From NCBI GenBank assembly GCA_028095005.1, contig CM051459.1, positions 18,958,699 to 19,022,698 on the forward strand: a stretch of 64,000 nt of DNA, in the 5' to 3' direction. A program made the position numbers and the translations under genes. The stretch comes from Rhynchospora pubera. Its lineage: Eukaryota; Streptophyta; Magnoliopsida; Poales; Cyperaceae. Under the pieces are notes generated by a model. The model had not been told where the DNA came from and did not search any database. It was given only the letters and a program-made list of their open reading frames with translations. This document shows, piece after piece, positions 23,801 through 35,292 of this stretch (its first letter is position 1; every line of letters starts with the position of its first letter).

Positions 23801-24536
23801 TGCATAAGAAAATAATATCTTATTGTTTTGATTCTTATGTCACATGATATCCTTGTATAATCCAAGATAGGAATGTGTCATTCTTGCAGATTATATGTTT
23901 CTTGATCTAGAGATGATTGCATAAGTTGCTAGCAAGCAATCTATCTCCATCAAGGGGCCCAGTAGATATCATCACTCGTTAGGTGTACTAACGAGGGACA
24001 TGCGGTTATCTTGATGACCAATTTCTCCCAGCACAATTCAAAAGAACATAAACAAAGTCCCTATTGCAGCCTTTATCAGGAATCAGCGTTAGACGATATT
24101 TATAGAACATATCCTCATGTGGAGAAACTGAACCATCTCAAACTCAAAATCAAATACGTATGAAATAAATAATGGCACAAAATAAAATCCATATATTTAT
24201 TTCATTGGGTCATGTCCTGTGCTATGTTCCAGTAACATACACATATGCAATTAAGTATGTAACTCCTTACCCCTGATTTGTAGAACTTAATCATCACTTA
24301 AGTTGCATACTAGTCTTATCTGATAATTAATGTTCCTTATTAATTATCAAGACTATGGACTCTTTAGAGATATTATTGTCATTCTAACGAATGATCCACG
24401 GAGATCTACAATTCAGATCCTTAACCTAAACGGTCTGTCAATAATAAACTCTAGGAACAAATGATCAATCATCATCAATAACATAAACTAATATAATCGC
24501 TACCAACTGATTGGCCTCTAGGACATATCTCTAACA
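23801..24536 (-). mobile_element. solo LTR of a second LTR-retrotransposon family, antisense
   Basis: On the minus strand it runs from TGTTAGAGATATGTCC (24536) to ...CTTATGCA (23801), a TG...CA structure of 736 bp. The start matches the relic at 3563-3682. No primer binding site follows and no polypurine tract precedes it, so it is a solo LTR or rearranged end. The flanks do not show a clean 5-bp duplication, and gag does not resume on the far side, so the junction was probably reshaped by deletion or recombination. Confidence 0.72.
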
Positions 24537-25547
24537 AATGGAAGTTAAAACTCGAAGTTAAGTGCACAAGTGCTCAACTTGGAGTTTTAACGGCCAAAAT
24601 CAAACGAAACCTGACTCCTAAGACACCTTATTCATTATTTAAAACCCTAAAAACTCTTTACACCTTTCCTTTTATTATTTAGCTTGATTTATTTTAATCT
24701 GAGTCCAAAAACCAATCAAAAACATTTACCTTTAACGCACTGTTTAGTTTTATACTAGCATATACGCCCATCCAAATGTATGGGCAAATCTTACTATTTA
24801 GAAGTAAATTGAAGTCAAATTTCTTTCCATCATTAAATCTTTCCAGGATTCATGTCATCTCCATATTGGCAGCGTGACTTAGTGAAGGAAAATCAAACAA
24901 CCAAACTTGCAATTTGTATAACTTGTAAAAACCAACAATTAGAGGGAAAAAAATAATACTGATTTACCTAAAAAAAATAAAATGCATTACCAATTTTGTT
25001 ATCAAATTACATTTTTTCATTATCTAACAATCACCGACCATTCAAGAGGTCAAATATCAAATGCAATTTCAGAAATGGAACCCAATCATAGGACTGACTT
25101 GTACTGATTCTCAAAACAAATACGATCAAGATCTAAGCTTGATCGAGAAGTACCTCAAGTTCAAAACCAGAAATAATGTCCAACAAGCACATCATGATCC
25201 ATCTTGTGTATCTGAGTCGTTAATCTATTTAATTGAGCACGCTCACCACTAAAATACAAATAGTAACTTAAGGTCAGCAACCAATCAGTTGTGCTAAAGT
25301 AAAAGTTCACAAAAGGAAGTCTTATTAAAAAAAAAAAATTAAGAAAGGTGGAAGTGCACCTTCTTATTTAAGACAAGTGTATAATTCGTCCTAGAATTAC
25401 AATCAGACAAGGTCTTTTTGTAACCTATAAAAAAGAAACCACCTTCAACAATAAAATTGTTAACCCAAAATGTGCTAATCTAAGTTAATATCAAGGAATC
25501 GACTAAAAATGTTATCGTTGTTATATGGTAAATTTCTCTTGGTTTAC
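24537..25547. other. intergenic DNA, nothing coding
   Basis: An imperfect palindrome 'gttaaaactcgaagtt...aacttggagttttaac' lies at about 24544-24591 immediately beyond the solo LTR. The rest is AT-rich without recognisable features. Confidence 0.4.
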
Positions 25548-25715
25548 CTTAACACGAGAAAACAGTAGCATGAGGCTATATGTGTGAGTAATTGTCTCAT
25601 AATTCTCAGGGCCATTATCTGGTCTGATTGACTGAGCCCTCAAGGAGGAAAGAAGTGCAATTTCACAGCTACTCGGGCTAAGCAAAACTGAATCCTGAAA
25701 TGCCAGCACGTCAGG
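25548..25715 (-). pseudogene. isolated exon resembling plant EFR3/SEMI-ROLLED LEAF2-like ARM-repeat proteins
   Basis: On the minus strand a 168-bp (56-codon) open exon is bounded by an acceptor (TTATGTTTTCAG at 25716) and a donor (TTAAG|GTAAACC at 25547). It reads DSVLLSPSSCEIALLSSLRA and later ENYETITHTYSLMLLFSR. From memory this pattern matches the mid-region of plant EFR3-like/SRL2 proteins, armadillo-type proteins thought to anchor a PI4-kinase complex at the plasma membrane. I find no neighbouring exons in either direction, so it is probably a captured or degraded fragment. The family assignment is tentative; that it is an exon is better supported. Confidence 0.45.
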
Positions 25716-26550
25716 CTGAAAACATAACAATCTTCTTATAAAATCATAATAATCTATAATTAAAAAAAGGACAAAATAGAAGATTCTATGGCGATCCAAC
25801 AAAACAGTAAAAAAAAAAATCAAATATGTATATCTTGTTAGCTTAAATTATGCGTCACAACTCAAGTAAACGTTTAATCAACCTTCCATACAAAAAAAAT
25901 CCTTTACTAAATCATTTAGATTACTATAATCTATCTCTAATATTATTTTTCCTTTTATGTTTTACGAAATGTAGATGCAAATTAAATGTAGACGATGATA
26001 GTAAGAAAATCAACCAAGGAATTTCTTTTTGAGGTGCATAAATTTTCCAATAACCAAGCCGAAAATCTTCTGGATATCTTTAAATAAATTACATTTAATG
26101 TAAAATTCCTTTATTTATTTATTTATTTATTTAAGTAACATTTGCATGCTATTAAAAGTGCAAGAAGATCTTCTCCACTATCTGATGAATTAGATAGAGA
26201 TTAAGGCAATGTTCCACTGATTTTCTACAGATTAAGGCAATATAGAGATTAATTAGGCATTACTTGGGGAGCAAATTCATTCCTTGATATTCTTCGGGCG
26301 CATTTATTCTCTATACATTCATACCTTGATATTCTCCCTAAACTACCAAATATGGGTTGTTTTAAAAGGAAGCACATCTGATTATTACAATTGGTAATTG
26401 CGGGATACCAAGTGCTACAAAGAAAAAGGAAGGACTCTGAATAGGAACAGAATTGAACCGAGTTTAAAACAGTTAGCACTATGATGATATTATTGGTCAT
26501 AAACAATATTTTGAATTAAATCACACATAGTCATATGTATGACTTCCTTT
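25716..26550. other. AT-rich intergenic or intronic DNA
   Basis: No feature recognised apart from an (ATTT)n run at about 26110-26134 and a short repeated phrase 'attaaggcaat' near 26202 and 26232. Confidence 0.4.
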
Positions 26551-27098
26551 ACCAGTAAACCTAATTTGCTTAGTACATCCTCACAAATACAACTGAGTAT
26601 CTACAAATCAAATTAAAAAATTCCAAGTAAAATACAAATAAAAACAAACTAAACTAAAGAAAGAACTAAAATTATATGCCAATTCATTAAGCTTTTCAAG
26701 ACTCTCATACGAAAAAAGAAATAAAAAAGGAAATCGGAAAACATTAACTGGTAAAGGCAAAAAAAGTAAAGATACCCTGCAACTAATCGCAAAAAGACAA
26801 AAAAAAAGTTATACCTTACGGAATGACCAGTAAACCTAATTTGCTCAGTACATCCTCACAAATACAACTGAGTATCTACAAATCAAATTAAAAAATTCCA
26901 AGTAAAATACAAATAAAAACAAACTAAACTAAAGAAAGAACTAAAATTATATGCCAATTCATTAAGCTTTTCAAGACTCTCATACGAAAAAAGAAAAAAA
27001 AAGGAAATCGGAAAACATAAACTGGTAAAGGCAAAAAAAGTAAAGATACCCTGCAACTAATCGCAAAAAGACAAAAAAAAGTTATACCTTACGGAATG
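26551..27098. repeat. tandem duplication, two copies of about 275 bp
   Basis: 26551-26825 and 26826-27098 are direct copies, both running from ACCAGTAAACCTAATTTGCT to TTATACCTTACGGAATGA, differing only at a few bases and in homopolymer length. On the minus strand each copy begins with a splice-donor-like CCGTAAG/GTATAAC and contains 'gattagttgcagggtatc', an acceptor-like site. The high identity implies a recent event. Confidence 0.95.
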
Positions 27099-27529
27099 AA
27101 GAGGAGAGCTTCGCCGCATGCTCTGCTCGCCTCCAAAATCAATGACTGGGCGGAGAGGACACACAACGAAGTTGGAATTTTATTGCAAGAGAGGGAGCGG
27201 GTGGGGTAGAACCGTCTGAAATTTTCCCACCGCTTTTCACCCAGCGAAATTGTGGCAAATTCCGATCAAGAAGGTCTGACTCCTGTTAATTCCAATTGAC
27301 GTTGCCGTGCTTAATTTGTCATTCCGATCAAACCCTATATGATTCAGTAATAAACAATAGGAATAATAGAGAAAGTAAAAGTTATTTTATCTTCCTTGCA
27401 AATATCTTTCATCTAATTTTGAAAATTGGGTCAGATCATGTTTCACATTGAGTTGCAAATATCATCCAGCTCGTCAATTGTGCCAATCATGTGACGGCTC
27501 CCGATTCTGCACTCAATACCAGCCATGAT
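27099..27529. other. possible minus-strand gene leader, then intergenic DNA
   Basis: 27100-27250 is GC-richer. On the minus strand it has a leader-like sequence and an ATG at about 27119 giving MRRSSPLHSV up to the splice-like site in the duplicated segment. No family recognised. The rest is featureless. Confidence 0.25.
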
Positions 27530-27693
27530 GTGGCCAATCGTGCCACCAATAGGTTGGGTGAAGAACGGATTGCTAAACAGTTCGTGGCACCAAATAAGTT
27601 TGGCAAGAGGGGTGCTGGTCTGCCAAATCCGTGCCTGAACCTGGCAAAAGGATCACCAAAGACGAAATCATCACGACCTCCTTGTTCCATCTT
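27530..27693 (-). pseudogene. myeloid leukemia factor (MLF)-like fragment with frameshift
   Basis: On the minus strand the frame from 27690 reads MEQGGRDDFVFGDPFARFRH and then RPAPLLPNLFG. After about 27585 the resemblance continues in another frame as NPFFTQPIGGTIGH. The Gly/Phe/Asp pattern GRD-F-FGDPF-F...LFGG...DPFFT-P-GG is how plant MLF-like proteins begin, as I remember the family. Only the N-terminal part is present, a frameshift splits it, and no later exons are seen. A decayed or captured copy is the simplest reading. Confidence 0.5.
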
Positions 27694-28683
27694 GGTTTCC
27701 TTTTTTTACTAAAATAATAGAAGAGATCTTTATATTTTGTCTTATTTCTTGAAACAAACTACTACTTAAAATAAATGTACTCCAATTTAAACCACAATTA
27801 GTATTCTGGTGCCTTATTTCTTCCTCAAAATAAATCGGTATCTGAAGTAGAATGTACTCCTATTTGAATCACAATTGGAGTTTTGGTGAGAGTAGATGCA
27901 TTAAAATTAATCAAATAATTGAAGGAGTAAGAAATCTTGACAGACAAATCTCAAGTAATTGTACCTACATAGATAATATATAATTGAAGTTTCTTCCACA
28001 CCGCCGAGGCAAAAATCGATGCCTTCACTAAAATCCTAAAGAAAACATAAGACTGATTAATCAAAATAAAAACGGTAAAAATTTCTCAAAATGATATTCC
28101 AACCACGACAAATTTTCGTGAAAAAAAATAAATAAATGAAGCGAAGAAAGAAGGTGCCCAATCTGACCCACAATAAGTGACCCTGAAATTATGTGAAAGG
28201 AATGAAAAATGATCGAAAATTCACATACCATTGATTCGTTGTGGCAATGACGATAGTAAAAAAAAAAAATCTCGTCACAACACGGTACTCAAATTTTGCT
28301 CCTTCTCCTACAGTGTTTTCACTGTATCCAGGGTTTTGATGGTCTCGGCAGCGCGCAGCTTCTTTGCACCACATCGGATAGTTCACAGATGCCTCATCGG
28401 AGAAGAGGTTCATCCTTTGCTGGCCGTGTGGAGTGCCTCTTCTTGGCGCGCCTTCCCATGGCGAGGTGTTTGATGCGTGCGGGAGAGAGAGTGGGGTGAG
28501 TTTTGCGGAGGAAAAGTGAAAAGATCGAAGGTGTAATCATCAGATCTATTAATTTGGGGAGGCATTTTAATGAAATTAGGGTTAGCAGAGAAAAAGAGGA
28601 AAAGAAATCGTGAGATCGCGAGCGTGAGTACCGAATGAGAAAGGAAAATTAATCGGTGCCGGAGAAAACCTAAAGCAAAAATA
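27694..28683. other. intergenic DNA with a gene-like GC-rich patch
   Basis: 28290-28500 is GC-richer with ORFs on both strands (plus: MVSAARSFFAPHRIV; minus: MGRRAKKRHSTRPAKDE). Neither can be assigned or extended. It could be another promoter or first-exon fragment. Confidence 0.3.
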
Positions 28684-28762
28684 TGCGGAAGCTGGGATTT
28701 GAACTCGAGATGCGAAGCTACGGAAATTTGTTAACTACCAATCCACCGCCCTGACTTATTTG
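28684..28762 (-). repeat. tRNA-like / SINE-head fragment
   Basis: On the minus strand the sequence has an A-box-like TGGATTGGTAGTT and a B-box-like GAGTTCAAATCCCAG at tRNA-like spacing. The ends do not pair as an acceptor stem, so it is not a functional tRNA. It is probably the head of a decayed tRNA-derived SINE. Confidence 0.35.
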
Positions 28763-29129
28763 TGTGAAAGGTCGACTCCTTTGTAGAAATAGCAATCTGA
28801 ACCGTACATCATATTGATCAATAGTTTATAATGATGCTAACAAAATTGTTTGGACCCCTTTGTGTGAAAAACCCTGACCTTGCTAAGGGTGCTTTATAAG
28901 TAGTAGAGATTATTCAAAAACTCTTATAATATTTCTGTCTGGATTTTAAGAAAGGATAAATCCAGTAATCATAAGTCCGTCTCTTGGATTTGACCCTAAA
29001 GCTACATTCCGAACGATTAGTGATGTTAAGCTCTAGGTTATTAAATTCATTTGATTCCTAGATTTTAAACCTTCATCAGCGTTAACGGAAAGAACGGAGA
29101 TAATTAAACGTAACAACTATTTGCCTCGT

Positions 29130-29345
29130 TCAAATCGATCACCATATTGAAATACTCTTGGAGACCAAATCTGTCATTTTCTTTTTTGCTATTTATTATG
29201 ATATTTTTAAATTTGATTTGTTTTTAGAATTTTTTAAAATATCATAATAAATAGCAAAAAAATTTTAAAAATGTAAAATTGGTCTGGAGGAGTATTTCAA
29301 TATGAGGAACAAATTGAATGGTTTGGATTGACTGTTTGAATTTTG
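29130..29345. mobile_element. degenerate foldback MITE related to families B/C
   Basis: Arms containing 'ccatattgaaatactcttgg' (about 29150) and 'tctggaggagtatttcaata' (about 29281) are inverted copies around an AT-rich centre that itself folds ('tatttattatgatattttt' against 'aaaatatcataataaata'). The arms resemble the inner part of family C. Termini and target duplication are not identifiable. Confidence 0.55.
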
Positions 29346-29532
29346 GATCTCGAAAAATGACTCAATGATAAATCAATGGTATGTTAACCTCACTCATATA
29401 TTGTTACATAACAGTTATATAAATTAGTACATCCGCATGTTGTGGCTGCACATGTTTGCCATAGGAGATCTAAGCACATAGAAGGTAAGAGAGATGGATA
29501 TCATGGAATGAACAGTTTTGTCATTTGATAAA

Positions 29533-29935
29533 GAGATTGGCTAAAATCAATCACGACTGACGAATGTAACCGTCAGCTACGATCAAATTTCAATTTTCGT
29601 GATTCTAACAGTCAATCCGAACCGTTCAATGTGTTCTCCATATTGAAATCTCGTTGGAGACAAAATTTTATATTTTTCTGAAATTTTTTAGTATATTTTT
29701 TATATTTTATAAAATTTTTAATCTAAACAATTCTGGACCCTTCAATAACTATGATTTTTAAAAATCTCAAAAAATAGTAAATAAAATCAGAAAAATGTAA
29801 AATTTGGTCTCTAATGAGATTTCAATATGGAGAACACATTGAACGGTTCGGATCGACTGTTAGAATCACGAAAATTGAAATTTGATCGTAGCTGAGGGTT
29901 GCATCCGTCAGTCGTGACTGATTTTAGTCCATCTC
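29533..29935. mobile_element. foldback MITE, family C copy 1
   Basis: A 403-bp foldback. Left GAGATTGGCTAAAATCAATC, right inverted GAGATGGACTAAAATCAGTC, flanked by a perfect 9-bp duplication TTTGATAAA (29524-29532 and 29936-29944). Arms carry CACGACTGACG and 'aatccgaaccgttcaatgtg', the latter shared with family B. The 9-bp duplication points to a Mutator-like transposase. Non-coding. Confidence 0.88.
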
Positions 29936-29944
29936 TTTGATAAA

Positions 29945-31998
29945 TAGCTTTATCATTTTTCTCGCTACGAGGCAACAATGAAACAAAATAAAAGATCAAC
30001 CATACAGCGCGGATTTGAATCCCGTTATAGGACCTATAGCGCGAATTTGACACCGCTATAGCTTATAGTGCAGATCAGATTCCAGCTATTGGGAGATCTG
30101 ATTCACGCTATACCATGGTCCTTATAAAAAAATAAAGATTTTTTATTTTTTAAATTTTTATTAAAAAAAAATCGGTTAGTTCGATGAGAACATCAAACAC
30201 ATGGTGATAAGCTTGCCATGGTACAGCATCATGAAAGATTTACACGTGATTGTGCCTCTGAAGAGCCGTTTTCTGTGGGCCCCGCATCTCCACTAAGAAT
30301 TGTAATTGCATGCTAGCTACATTTTCAGGCGTTAACAAGTAAACAAATAGTCCACATGTTGGGGCTAAAGAGGGATTGATATATCTTTAGGAATGTCACC
30401 TACGGGTTTGAAGTTTCAAAAAAAAAAAAAATAGATGCAGTATTGCAGTATGATATGATATGGAAATTAATAGAACCACATTAATTGAATGGTGGCAGAT
30501 ATCAGAAAGAGGAGAGCTGTCTGCTTTGAAAAGTTGGGATGAAAGGAAATATGGGACCCAATTTGGACCCTAGCCGGGTAATCGGTTCTTTCGTCGGCTC
30601 TGATTGCATTCTATTGCGACATATTTCTTTTTCCTTTGTATTGGTGTATTATTGCGTGGAACAAAAAGGGAGCGTTGACTAACGCTCAGTCTTATACTGA
30701 AAGAAAGAGAATTAAAGATGAATAGTGAGGATGAGTAAACAAATTTTTTGCGTCAGTATTGTTACTATTACAAAAGTGTTCATAAAGTTCATTCCTATAA
30801 AGTAATTTACTTTGTGGGTTGGCCTGACTGAACTAGATAAAAAAAAAAGATACAATTATATACTATATTGTATAATATATAATTTAATGTCTACTAGCTA
30901 GTACGGATGATCAATAATCCAGTCATTTGTACCATAATGGACTGGTTCAACATTCGGGGACGGTGCAAGAAAAAAAATAATTTGTTATCAAAATATCGGA
31001 CCCTGCCTCTAAAGAAGAGGTACTTCAGTAAAATAAATAAATAAAACAAATAATGTATTCTAATTCCGTTTTTCGGTCTGAGTGTCATCAATGTAAATTT
31101 ATCTGTTGAAATTGCTGACAAAAACTGAGTTCAACTCCCAGGACTGTTTTTACACTCGATCGTGCTCTTAAATATTATTGTTTTTAGCTGACAGAAAGAT
31201 AAAAAAAAAAAGATGGTAGTAAGAACTGTACATGTAAAATATGAACCTACATTATTAGTTTTACATATGTTGAATATCTAATTAATTATACAAGAAACTG
31301 TTCGTTGACATTATAAAGTGTCCACAGTCACTTCGAGATATGAATCTTGTTTGAATAAACGAAAAGTATTGTCTAACTTTTCTACGGCTATTGGGGCACA
31401 ATTTGGCTGACGTAAGATTACCCGAGTTCATTATTAATCTTTTAACACCAATCTTAAATTTAAGAGATGGAGGGAGAAAGAAACCTCTATCCGAAAATTT
31501 CAACACGTACCGTTACCAGAATGAAACGGAAAAAAAACGAAACGGCATATTCCGTATCTGTTGTGGACGCTGGACAGTCCTGCCGACTAATTTTGTTATC
31601 CATCAATTGTTTCCGAGCTATATTTTTAAAATATTCATGTTACAAGGTAAGATTAAACTAAAGGTTTGTGGGACATGAAAGGACACCAGATCATGAAAGC
31701 AAGAATTAACAACAATTATAAACCCTAGTAACATGCACCAAGAGACAGATACCACGTGAAGATCAACTCCAAAAAAGACTCCGAACTAAACCTTTATATA
31801 TGTTACTTGACATTCTATAGCATCGTCTGGTGTTTTTAGTTCTTCCCTGGCAATTAGCTAAGTCATATGGATCGCACTTTATGTCTTAAAACGGAAATTT
31901 TTGCATTAGCAACCCTGCCAAGCTCAGAATTTATATTATATATAGCAATGGCAGAGATGAAAATTGGACGGTTTGGATTGAATTTTTAGTGTGGATTA
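29945..31998. other. intergenic DNA with a short GCTATAG-motif array
   Basis: 30007-30112 holds about four degenerate units of roughly 30 bp built on TATAGCGCGAATTTGA and GATCTGATTCACGCTATA, partly inverted. A purine run follows at about 30419. ORFs at 31391-31678 are not recognisable. No gene seen. Confidence 0.4.
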
Positions 31999-32007
31999 TT
32001 TCGGGTT

Positions 32008-32412
32008 GAGATAGGCTAAAATCAGTCGCGAAGGACGATTGAAATCGTCAGTTACGATCAAATTTTAATTTTCGAGATTCTAACAGTCGATCCGAACTGT
32101 TCACTGTGTTCTTCATATTGAAATCTCGTTGGAGACAAAATTTTATATTTTTCTGAAATTTTTTAGTATTTGATTAATATTTTACAAAATTCTTAATCTA
32201 AACAATTCTGGACCCTTCAACAACTATGATTTTTTAAAATTTCAAAAAAAATAGTAAATAAAATCAGAAAAATATAAAATTTAGTCACCAATGAGATTTC
32301 AATATGAAGAATACATTGAACGGTTCAGATTGGCCATTAGAACTTTAAAAGTTGAGATATAATCGCAGTTGACGGATTCATCCGTCAGTAGTGACTGATT
32401 TTAGCCTCTATC
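32008..32412. mobile_element. foldback MITE, family C copy 2
   Basis: A 405-bp foldback closely matching the copy at 29533. Left GAGATAGGCTAAAATCAGTC; the right end reads GACTGATTTTAGCCTCTATC, slightly rearranged at the tip. Flanked by a perfect 9-bp duplication TTTCGGGTT (31999-32007 and 32413-32421). The two copies lie about 2.1 kb apart and, because of different target duplications, are independent insertions. Confidence 0.88.
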
Positions 32413-32421
32413 TTTCGGGTT

Positions 32422-32585
32422 TTATTCAATAATTCACGTACTCTTTGTGCTCATGTTGACTATCTTGAATCTGGATGTTTGATGTCTTGGAAGTTGGAAC
32501 ATTCAAATTTGGTTTGGATAAATTTTTTTTTTTATAACTATACTCGTAATTATTATTCTATTGTTAATAATAATAATAATAATAC

Positions 32586-32620
<35 letters not shown>

Positions 32621-33339
32621 TTTATTGATTATCATAATAATAATTTGATAAAATGGTTATAATAGTTAATTAACTAATTACTATGACGGTCTTAATTATA
32701 TTAATTAAAAAATATATTATATTAAAATAATATTTTTAAAAAGATGATAAAAAATAATAGTTAATTATTTTTGGATCTAGAGTATTATTTTAAGTGGTCC
32801 AAAACTCGAATTAATTTTTTACTCCTAGAATGTTTGGATCATCTTTTTAAAAATATTATTTTTTACGCCAAATAACTAATCCTCAAAGGTAACAGCAGGG
32901 ATGTGGATGGAATGTGCAATTGGATTCTCAGTGAGTCGAGCCTCTACTTGAAGCACTGTTGATACTGGTACACTGCTGATACAGGTACACTGGTGATTTG
33001 GTGATACTGGCGCAGCCGTGACTTGTTTTTCTGTTTTTCTTTCTTTTGTTGTTTTGTTCCTTTTGGCAGCCTCTGTCAAAGTTTAAAAAAAAAAATCCTA
33101 ATTGTATTCATAGATGATCCTTAAAAAAATACTATAAATTTTAACTTTATTAAAAGTCTCACATGATATTTTTAATAAAGTTAAAAAAATAAATTAATTG
33201 TCTCAGAAAATCAACCAGAACAAAATTGCATTACGTAACAACTACCAATGACGTCAACAGTTTGTGAATATTAACGTACTTGCTATTAGTGATTAATTTA
33301 TAACATAGTTGCTATTTGTCAGAGGAAGGACAAATAGTA
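32422..33339. other. AT-rich intergenic DNA with (TTA)n
   Basis: A microsatellite of TAA/TTA units lies at about 32565-32620. A GC-richer patch at 32890-33070 contains the internal repeat 'tgatactggtacactg/tgatacaggtacactg'. No gene recognised. Confidence 0.45.
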
Positions 33340-33720
33340 ATTTCGTGCATCGCGGATTTTTTTAGGAGTATTTTTATAAATTGACAAATTTAATTTAATC
33401 AATGTAATTTGAATATTGAAATCTCATAGCAAATCAAATTTTACAATTTTTGACATTTTATTACTATTTTTTTCGAATTTTTTTAAAATATTCCATTTTT
33501 GGAATGTTAAAAATAGTACAACATTCAAAAAATGGCTTGTTTTAAAAATTTCGAAAAAATTAGTAATAAAATCTAAAAAATTATAAAATTTGGTTTGCTA
33601 CGAGATTTCAATATGTAGATTAGATTGGTTAAATTAGATTTGTCAATTTACAAAAATATCTCTGAAAAATCTGCGGTGCATGGAATGCCCTATGCACTAT
33701 AGTACATATTAAACTTTCTC
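33340..33720. mobile_element. foldback MITE, family A copy 1 (left end damaged)
   Basis: The right end ...CACTATAGTACATATTAAACTTTCTC and inner arms match family A; the left outer about 40 bp are replaced or lost, so no target duplication can be scored. The arms fold around a centre with 'atggcttgttttaaaaattt'-like sequence. Confidence 0.75.
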
Positions 33721-35283
33721 ATGATAATATGCGAAAATTAGGAGGCGGGGGAGGGTTGATTAAATAGATAGAGGTTCTGATTCAAGAGTGTTCGGAAAAT
33801 TAGAAAACTACCGTGAGCATTTGGAGCAGTGTCCAAAAGAAATGTTATATTTTTGTAATTTTGAAAAATTAGGGGTGGTTGGACCAAATAATGGTGTGTT
33901 TGGATGATTGGATGCCTTCAATAAGGAATAAAGATTTGTTTCTTGTTCCTAACGGATCCAAACAAGACATGAACTAAAAACAAGTCCTTATTTCTAATTC
34001 TCACAAATTCATGGTTTCCAAATCAACTTCCGAAAATGACGTTTCGGTAGTTTTAGAAATTAGTAAAAGTGCTCATCTTTTAAATTGTAGAATAATATAT
34101 ATGGTAGTTCACTTTCCTTTCTTTGGCATGTATTTAGTGTGTAGCTTCCCTTTGTACCTAATTATATAGTAAGAATGTTTTTGTGGGGGCGCAAGTAAAA
34201 ATAGCTCTTTGGCGAGAAAATATGCTAAAAGGAGAAAAGCTGCTTGTTCCCCGGAAAAGAACATTATAAGAAACTGCTCCCATCACTAACGCTAATATAG
34301 TTTTTTTTTGAGGATCACTAACGCTATAGTTGAATTGTTGGAAGAAATGACCCTACTTCTTCATCTGTTCATAAGTCATCACGTGATCCACAGGACAGGA
34401 ATGCCATTTAGCCGTGACCCCCAACTTTTCATTCCATGTTGGACCATAATGATGGTTCCGTTTGGATGAATACAGGAATAAGAATGTATTTGGTATGATT
34501 AATGAATAAGTCTTATTTCGAATAAGACTATGTATATTCATTCTCTTAAATAGAGTTTATTTCTTGCTACAATATTGAATATGTTACTTCTAAAATAACA
34601 ATGAGTCAGTGACTCCGCTGACTGGACTCTGACAATTGAGATGTGGCTTCTTTTTCCGATAAATGTTTGTATATATATATTAGGATGCATGATTTTTATT
34701 TTTCCGATAAAAGTATGGAAGTCAAAATAAATTACTTCATCACACAATATAATGATCAAACAGAACATAGGTAATAGGATTTTCTTAAAAACATAAAAAC
34801 GATATTACTCAATGAACTTCGTTTCTAAAAACATAGGTAATACGTCGAAAAATTGCAGCCTTCTAGCGCATTTTATAAACGGGTAAGAAGCCTTCTTACC
34901 CGTTTATAAAACGCGCTAGAAGGAGAGAGAAGCGCGGTTTATAAACGCGTTAGAACTTTCTTCTTATTAAAAATAATATATTAATTCTTTCGATTAAAAT
35001 TTTCGATGTTAAAATTCCTATATAAAATAATTTCGGTGGGAACAATGACTTGTTCCTTGTTCCTTGTTCGTGGGATCCAAACACACCCTCATAAAAAAAA
35101 ATTAAAAAAATCTTTAAAAAAATGGATTTCAACCAGCTGGCTAGCTAGTAGGGATGCCGGCATGGTATTAAAAACACTGTTGGAAAATTTTGTAATTATT
35201 TTAATATAAAACAATACTTTAAAATGGAATAATTTTTTCAATCTCATTTGACTCGTGATCAATTATAGTTGTTCGAATGGTAC
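33721..35283. other. intergenic DNA with Tourist-like ends and a hairpin
   Basis: 'ggtgtgtttggat' at about 33894 and 'gggatccaaacacaccc' at about 35073-35089 are inverse, as in Harbinger/Tourist-like elements. They may bracket one element of about 1.2 kb, itself containing a second 'ccgtttggatgaatacagg' end near 34457 and the hairpin at 34861-34921. Boundaries are uncertain. Confidence 0.35.
34861..34921. repeat. near-perfect inverted repeat, about 30-bp arms
   Basis: Left arm 34861-34890 (TTCTAGCGCATTTTATAAAC then GGGTAAGAAG) and right arm 34892-34921 are complementary except for one base (A against G), with a one-base centre. A third partial unit ('gcggtttataaacgcgttag') follows at about 34934-34953. 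Confidence 0.9.
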
Positions 35284-35292
35284 GTTTTTCAT

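Noticed and set aside
22410..23815. functional retrotransposon gag gene
   Set aside because: Several stops and frame changes, no pol, and truncation by another LTR; annotated as a pseudogene.
28684..28762. functional tRNA gene
   Set aside because: A- and B-box-like sequences exist, but no acceptor stem or cloverleaf can be formed; better read as a SINE-head fragment.
34457..35089. single Tourist element with exact ends
   Set aside because: Several 'gtttggat' ends occur in both orientations and I could not pair two of them with a convincing 3-bp duplication.
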